Part shown: piece by piece, positions 63,601 through 64,000 of the stretch
Numbering within the stretch: position 1 is the first letter of the stretch
Layout of the letters: the number at the start of each line of letters is the position of its first letter
Made by a program: the position numbers and the translations under genes
The notes under the pieces: generated by a model
Database searches by the model: none
What the model saw: the letters and a program-made list of their open reading frames with translations, nothing else
Told to the model about the DNA's origin: nothing
DNA from: JAGNZR01 sp051656905
GTDB taxonomy: Bacteria > Fusobacteriota > Fusobacteriia > Fusobacteriales > Fusobacteriaceae
Direction of reading: 5' to 3'
NCBI GenBank assembly: GCA_051656905.1
Contig: JBOFJQ010000036.1
Location: forward strand, 99,691-163,690
Length of the DNA: 64,000 nt

Positions 63601-64000
63601 AAAAATAAAAAAGAGTTTAAATCATATATAAATGAAATAAACAAAGCAGAAAAGAAACAAAATAAAATAGATAAAAAAAATGATGAAAGTAATATAAAGT
63701 TAAGCAAACAAAAAGCACAAGGTCAGGAAGAATTATCTAAGCCAAAGGCTATAGAATCTCTTAAAATACAGGGAGAAGGAGCCTCTACTTCATCAGGAGA
63801 AGTACAAGAATTTGCTACAGGAAAGGAATTTAAAGCACATATAGATAAAATGAATAAAGAGCATGCAACGAAAAAAGAAATAGAACAGAAACAAATTATA
63901 CAAAAAGAAAAGAATAAGGCCGAATTATCAAAAGAAATATTTAAAGCAAAAGAGGCTGGAGAAACAACTTTTTATAAAATTAAAGATGGTGGGGCAGAAC
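51628..64000 (+). CDS. TpsA filamentous haemagglutinin-like exoprotein (runs off window end)
   Basis: A frame of at least 4,124 codons, open to the window edge; I read many lines across it without a stop. Residues 1-50 are an extended signal sequence (SLKNKRRITMSLIVSFLITG, then EEVLA). Residues about 65-280 are the TPS/haemagglutination-activity domain with NPNL at 125-128 and NENGI at 164-168, the segments recognised by TpsB. A long beta-helix of 'GKDI-I-AG-I-N-G' repeats follows. Fil_haemagg_2-type repeats occupy about 2000-2900 (INAGESVKILDG, EKVSISAKDDVNI). After residue 2970 come low-complexity tandem repeats, then a Lys/Glu-rich tail with a recurring GE-[TS]-xFY motif. AAAGGAG precedes ATG 51628. 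The exporter is most likely the TpsB at 44611. Adhesin or contact-dependent toxin cannot be decided without the C-terminus. Confidence 0.92.
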   Translation, partial: MNFFKVAEGMLKHSLKNKRRITMSLIVSFLITGEIGFVSEEVLARDLRTRNKAENEIKTDPNGGPGMSKSANGTDVVQINDASPGGISHNKFIDFSVGAENGVIFNNNATNEPVNTNIGGTVTHNPNLSKPATAILSEVTGSKVSNVNGVVEVAGQRADFILANENGIVVNGGSFLNTSGVTLSTGKPTVSGSDINLDVKQGNILVDEYGVATRGSYFNIIAKTIELKGRIAPLDQENNVSPNLDPIMDSNITLLAGQNNATLKNNAGSRSLEYKVTGHEKNGEKYGIYADHLGSMYGKNIKLISTTEGLGVRHEGLIKGMQDIEILSSGDVVVAGLIAGRNINLEGKGNFESLSSTYKDSSNVDVNYSIKSGKHVGDITLTFVDGDITLESCLDANGNDEGSVKIVGKNLVLKADSNAEILGKTSIDIKLSGSLNIEANVHPVDKKRGTDKAPLVIVKDSNNNVVVKDPENGRIYDSSELEWESPKIFANVINIEANDLTNEGIIFAKSNSIAEKSLNLNIANTLTNKKLIYSDGVVDIKARELINEKDSVIRGSSLLIASNNIENRGELRQNSNTGEASDRAGKLVIDIKDGSFVNYGTVAGYSVEIKGKGFLLNEKDGRIETSTADYPRGLGDITIDVKRLDNKGDILASSKGVGRDCDIRINTEIFSNLSGGKIYAEAGGIEITSTVSDISNSGEIIAKKDLILKSENNTINSGILGGQNITVISEKGNFENYGKVAAVEKLMIHVNNLINAGSPEEIIKYLDAFNSYVKESLEEVELIKNDLKDKIKKDPQNEGLRETLKYYEKVEIELVQLRNEIDRLGSLGILSGNDVEIKTKENVANKGIIKANTDILMETGKDLINSGIIEANNNATLRAVGDVKNSQKIYAGNNLEISAKQFSSTWKDENSIKYANLIKEYDKDELEKAENKIVELEKKLLITTDKDEIEKIKTELESYRAIKSKQAKLKAEIAGMEGLGVAEAKNIKIETTDNIENDGIIIANNNLEMKSGKDINNRGSVSVGENADISGKNYTNNSMTVGKNLNIKVEKDFESKSLKVGNDLSIEAEKVKIEKDLYTGKDTNIKLSGAGSKTEFVENSEVNIKGNLDVKGGDFSNKGTVVVGEKLSVDTLADPLNAGSKLFENIGSLEVGSDININSQGVDNKGDMLSGGKLNVDAGTGLFNTEQKLQAKDGADIKSQGFTNKGQAIFGGDTNIDARDGAVENKSLEVVGNTTITTTSDFKNLEKMQNTEKLTIKAKTFENVGDILNKGLDATISEKSENTGKIDVSGDLTLKGVEDNSSFINTGEVLVQDKGIIDIKGSLENTGKIATGDDFKIDAGRLINKSGGVVQSGKQLDITLKETLVNEDKAKIYGGKINIDGTNPGFKEFTNKGEIVSNGTLTVDLGKNDIDIQLNNTSKMSSQELMTLKTGGNINNEGKLQNLGGLDFTASKNIVNKGMLVTNDSINFKANNVINEEGKTIWAAKNVVIDANDTIHNKRGARIESKANMDLTADSVINSAGLISSGKDMNIRTNKLKNESYISGSDELKMIGYDSATSTRGSVIFQNVGLCKYRQVQVGPMPLYESDQHVLAGDRATIQSGGNLSIKGKDINTSSDIENISGTVSAKNNITIVGNVKNITVTPKEKTVEEYLSEIESVKGVYETTIGGKPTKGSYIDGRGSLDDLLPDIMENSHSLSALKGACGGRPQLELLLNQALGDDWMSKNTIPRSVYEANKTKPVVFTPNASVQAKILAGGTITQTGGVVENKGTSEYKEKTNVQEVTIGEHKVDGTSSNLVINPKDPNSITGLDNIKVVHKEEIQTGTVTLNGVEINASSGETVKAIAVAGTISPIQYIEIPVGTDGMFKPGEPKEDGKITFKYETNIEFINVDDYYGSDYFFKQIGYDPNQTSTVIGDAYYEKELINRTAQEGLGYSGEIGTDQIKEMLDNSVEVKDELGLVVGVPLTADQINALDEDIIWYVEMEVEGSLVLVPQVYFGKTTRIEMAQNDQGTGTGSVIKGNSIDIDATNVVNMNGTIAAKETIAIKSENDIINNVEDGGPGGIHAGKDITLDAGKDIEMIGGIVVSKEGGVDVKAKGDIKIETSLGYDENGDQAIANAAGIIAKGDVSTTSGGKTTITGGVISSSEGSVGITGNNVEILDQNLVKADIIDGGVAAKTTSSGSIIVAGKNTTINSETDVTIKGSDVGAKEKVSISAKDDVNIVDGQEYAYQKKSEKHSDASSTGSSSSEKTTSTSKGSNIGGTEGVDINSGKNTTIKGSTIGAGGDGININAGESVKILDGKDTMTSKSESESVSWLGYSKSSESEKSSTSKGSELNSNSTININAGKDVKAVGAQINAVGDVEVTAKENVTFEAGKNEHEKNTSAFSIGVTSASAKTGVAGASATAEWDPFAGGKTQASTGKIPEVAAESQNMNSAGRAGKNYMDSIASTQVTVGYANNKSSEKETTWTASEVNTDGSFKIKAGETADIGGVNVDVGQDYKVTAGNIETTKYVDVSEKESSGVSVGVKIENKVTSSIADATNKGAEIYDSAASGDVNEALVAAQTIGTVSNLVFGDLAANTTSASAEFQKNSSSSKTEKENITKVNAGGTVSFETTKGDIDLKGVQIDAADASIVSAGSINITDAKETHKESSEGVGGSIGYTNTTAVSAISGASNQTGIAAQGNYNNNKVDNELSHASSINVTNKVTIKSEKDTNLVGATIEANDVDLDIKGNLNIETVADKINESRVEAYGGFDLSAGVATNTIVTADIGLSAGGGKIYKEGTEITTVSGITAKNSVNGKVEGDANLNGGTIGSETGKGNLEIGGDLNVTDKTSDLKGGGAIIGFSGGTKGGGIQGEVGDTIDKKVTGKGAVGLDTESLTVKGDVKANGQVVTKEELNKDIENSLVVERDVYKKGGTFSATASALPGKDTAGTSTSNAGTDSFSSGGSTRSSNQGDGGTNTPTRTSQVDGGSNAPSKNTQTDGKSNAPSKNTQTDGGSNAPSKNTQTDGGIKPSKNTQTDGESGAGGNKQTQPQKDVTTIVQPVKPKVEAPDSNTINQQDRNINPKKETAIVEKSKSVEQGKVVTPVVDKTIKTDTDTGGYKKNEKTGNWERSNSDPGAILTGGGITNKKSLDGFREGANSLIDGPKTKVETPKVVPVDGQYKKNAETGKWESTKPDTSKSKVETPKVAPVVDKTIKTDTDTGGYKKNEKTGNWERSNSDPGAILTGGGITNKDSLNGFREGANSLIDGPKTKVETPKVVPVDGQYKKNAETGKWENSNTTPVSNQTVDTVNKKKETATLEKSKSVEQGKTVTPVVDKTTTKTDTEAGGYKKNTETGNWERSNSDPGAILTGGGITNKDSLNGFREGANSLVDGSKTKVETQGKAKVEEGKSVEQGKTVTPEVGGNKKTQESRDLTTNVEQVKSKLEVQESTKKQAEDKIINQNKETATVEQGKAKVEEGKSVEQGKMVTPEVGRNKKTQESRDLTTNVEQAKSKLEVQESTKKQAEDKIINQNKETATVEQGKAKVEEGKSVEQGKMVTPEVGGNKKTQESRDLTTNVEQAKSKLEAQESTKKQAEDKTINQNKETATVEQGKTVTPVSDQTTEAKIEKGGYVKNEKTGNWERSNSDPGAILTGGGITNKDSLNGFREGANSLVEKTPKPKVDTGVVDGASKPKVDTGVVDGASKPKVDTGVVDGASKPKVDTDTSKGAQKDVDVHSKKQESTIANDPARQNRVREIMAETIFDGKERTLEQQKELAIKAIAQERKEKSDRDKGIVPNKESAGKDKNSTEINKKKSKKDEKLAKEIAKNKELGETIFYVPKEDLPKKGEVEKNTTPSDGIYVNKPTDDTYSTPMAKKNRTKDSEKAPEVPPKLKVVDTDGAHEKRETMEKQSAGDEEIGATGGKPKVNLDEMSTKEFNKYVKEKQKEKEKQDKIDKKNAKKEEQIAKEKAKNQEKLAKELSKQIAKAEKTGESVFYASEEGGNEGAQLIKNKKEFKSYINEINKAEKKQNKIDKKNDESNIKLSKQKAQGQEELSKPKAIESLKIQGEGASTSSGEVQEFATGKEFKAHIDKMNKEHATKKEIEQKQIIQKEKNKAELSKEIFKAKEAGETTFYKIKDGGAE
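60541..60657 (+). repeat. 39-bp tandem repeat in tpsA (three units)
   Basis: Three in-frame units encode [GK]SNAPSKNTQTDG; a shortened fourth unit (GIKPSKNTQTDG) follows directly. Such polar linkers are expected in a surface stalk. Confidence 0.9.
61777..62406 (+). repeat. Three 210-bp tandem repeats in tpsA
   Basis: Copies start at 61777, 61987 and 62197 and a partial one at 62407, a period of exactly 210 bases (70 residues). Each starts GKAKVEEGKSVEQGK, continues with TPEVGG-KKTQESRDLTTN and ends with INQNKETATVEQ. The near-identical DNA makes copy-number change likely. Confidence 0.9.
62617..62733 (+). repeat. Second 39-bp tandem repeat in tpsA (three units)
   Basis: Units at 62617, 62656 and 62695 encode VDTGVVDGASKPK with almost no base changes; a partial fourth begins at 62734. 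Confidence 0.9.

Noticed and set aside
1..64000. tRNA, rRNA or riboswitch genes
   Set aside because: No cloverleaf-like, rRNA-like or known aptamer sequence was recognised in the intergenic regions; a covariance-model search was not possible here.

Overview
The window is very AT-rich, with ATG/TTG/GTG starts behind strong GGAGG-type ribosome binding sites. It carries anaerobe genes (hybrid cluster protein, flavodiiron protein) beside diderm surface genes (type V secretion, usher, OmpA) and Firmicutes-like genes (whiA, scpA). That mix fits the Fusobacteriota, most likely a Fusobacterium or Cetobacterium relative. This is inferred from gene content only. No rRNA, tRNA, insertion sequence, prophage or CRISPR array was seen.

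Positions 1-30250 are an ordinary chromosomal backbone. In order: a U32 peptidase tail, an L,D-transpeptidase, fabG, a MORN-repeat protein, the divergent pair hcp / Crp-type regulator, an MscS channel, a ROK glucokinase, DUF1456 and RmlD proteins, a sodium symporter, a three-module flavodiiron-rubredoxin-reductase fusion, an exonuclease, a YihY/BrkB protein, a Cys-rich winged-helix protein and a radical SAM protein. Then come glpX and ssb, followed by a long + strand run polA-whiA-ribF-scpA-murJ-DNA methyltransferase-corA-(coiled coil)-coaBC in which several genes overlap. A perfect 19-bp-arm hairpin closes it against the converging adhesin gene.

Positions 30376-64000 are a surface-adhesion island. 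First, on the - strand, is a 2,879-residue type Va autotransporter whose passenger is built of dozens of short repeats arranged in larger repeated blocks. After 1.3 kb of non-coding DNA, with one small ORF, comes a + strand locus: three small secreted pilin-like proteins, an usher-like outer-membrane protein, a TpsB transporter overlapping the usher gene, a WG-repeat protein, a Crp-like regulator, a probable major pilin, an OmpA-family protein, a PapD-like chaperone, a 41-codon remnant of a haemagglutinin signal peptide, and a TpsA filamentous haemagglutinin. The TpsA gene starts at 51628 and is open to the window end (at least 4,124 codons).

The most notable reading is that the chaperone-usher parts and the two-partner-secretion parts (TpsB and TpsA) are interleaved in one locus: TpsB sits directly behind the usher, and the chaperone sits directly before the TpsA. 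This suggests co-regulated, perhaps cooperating, surface fibres. That cooperation is inference; gene identities rest on motifs read by eye.
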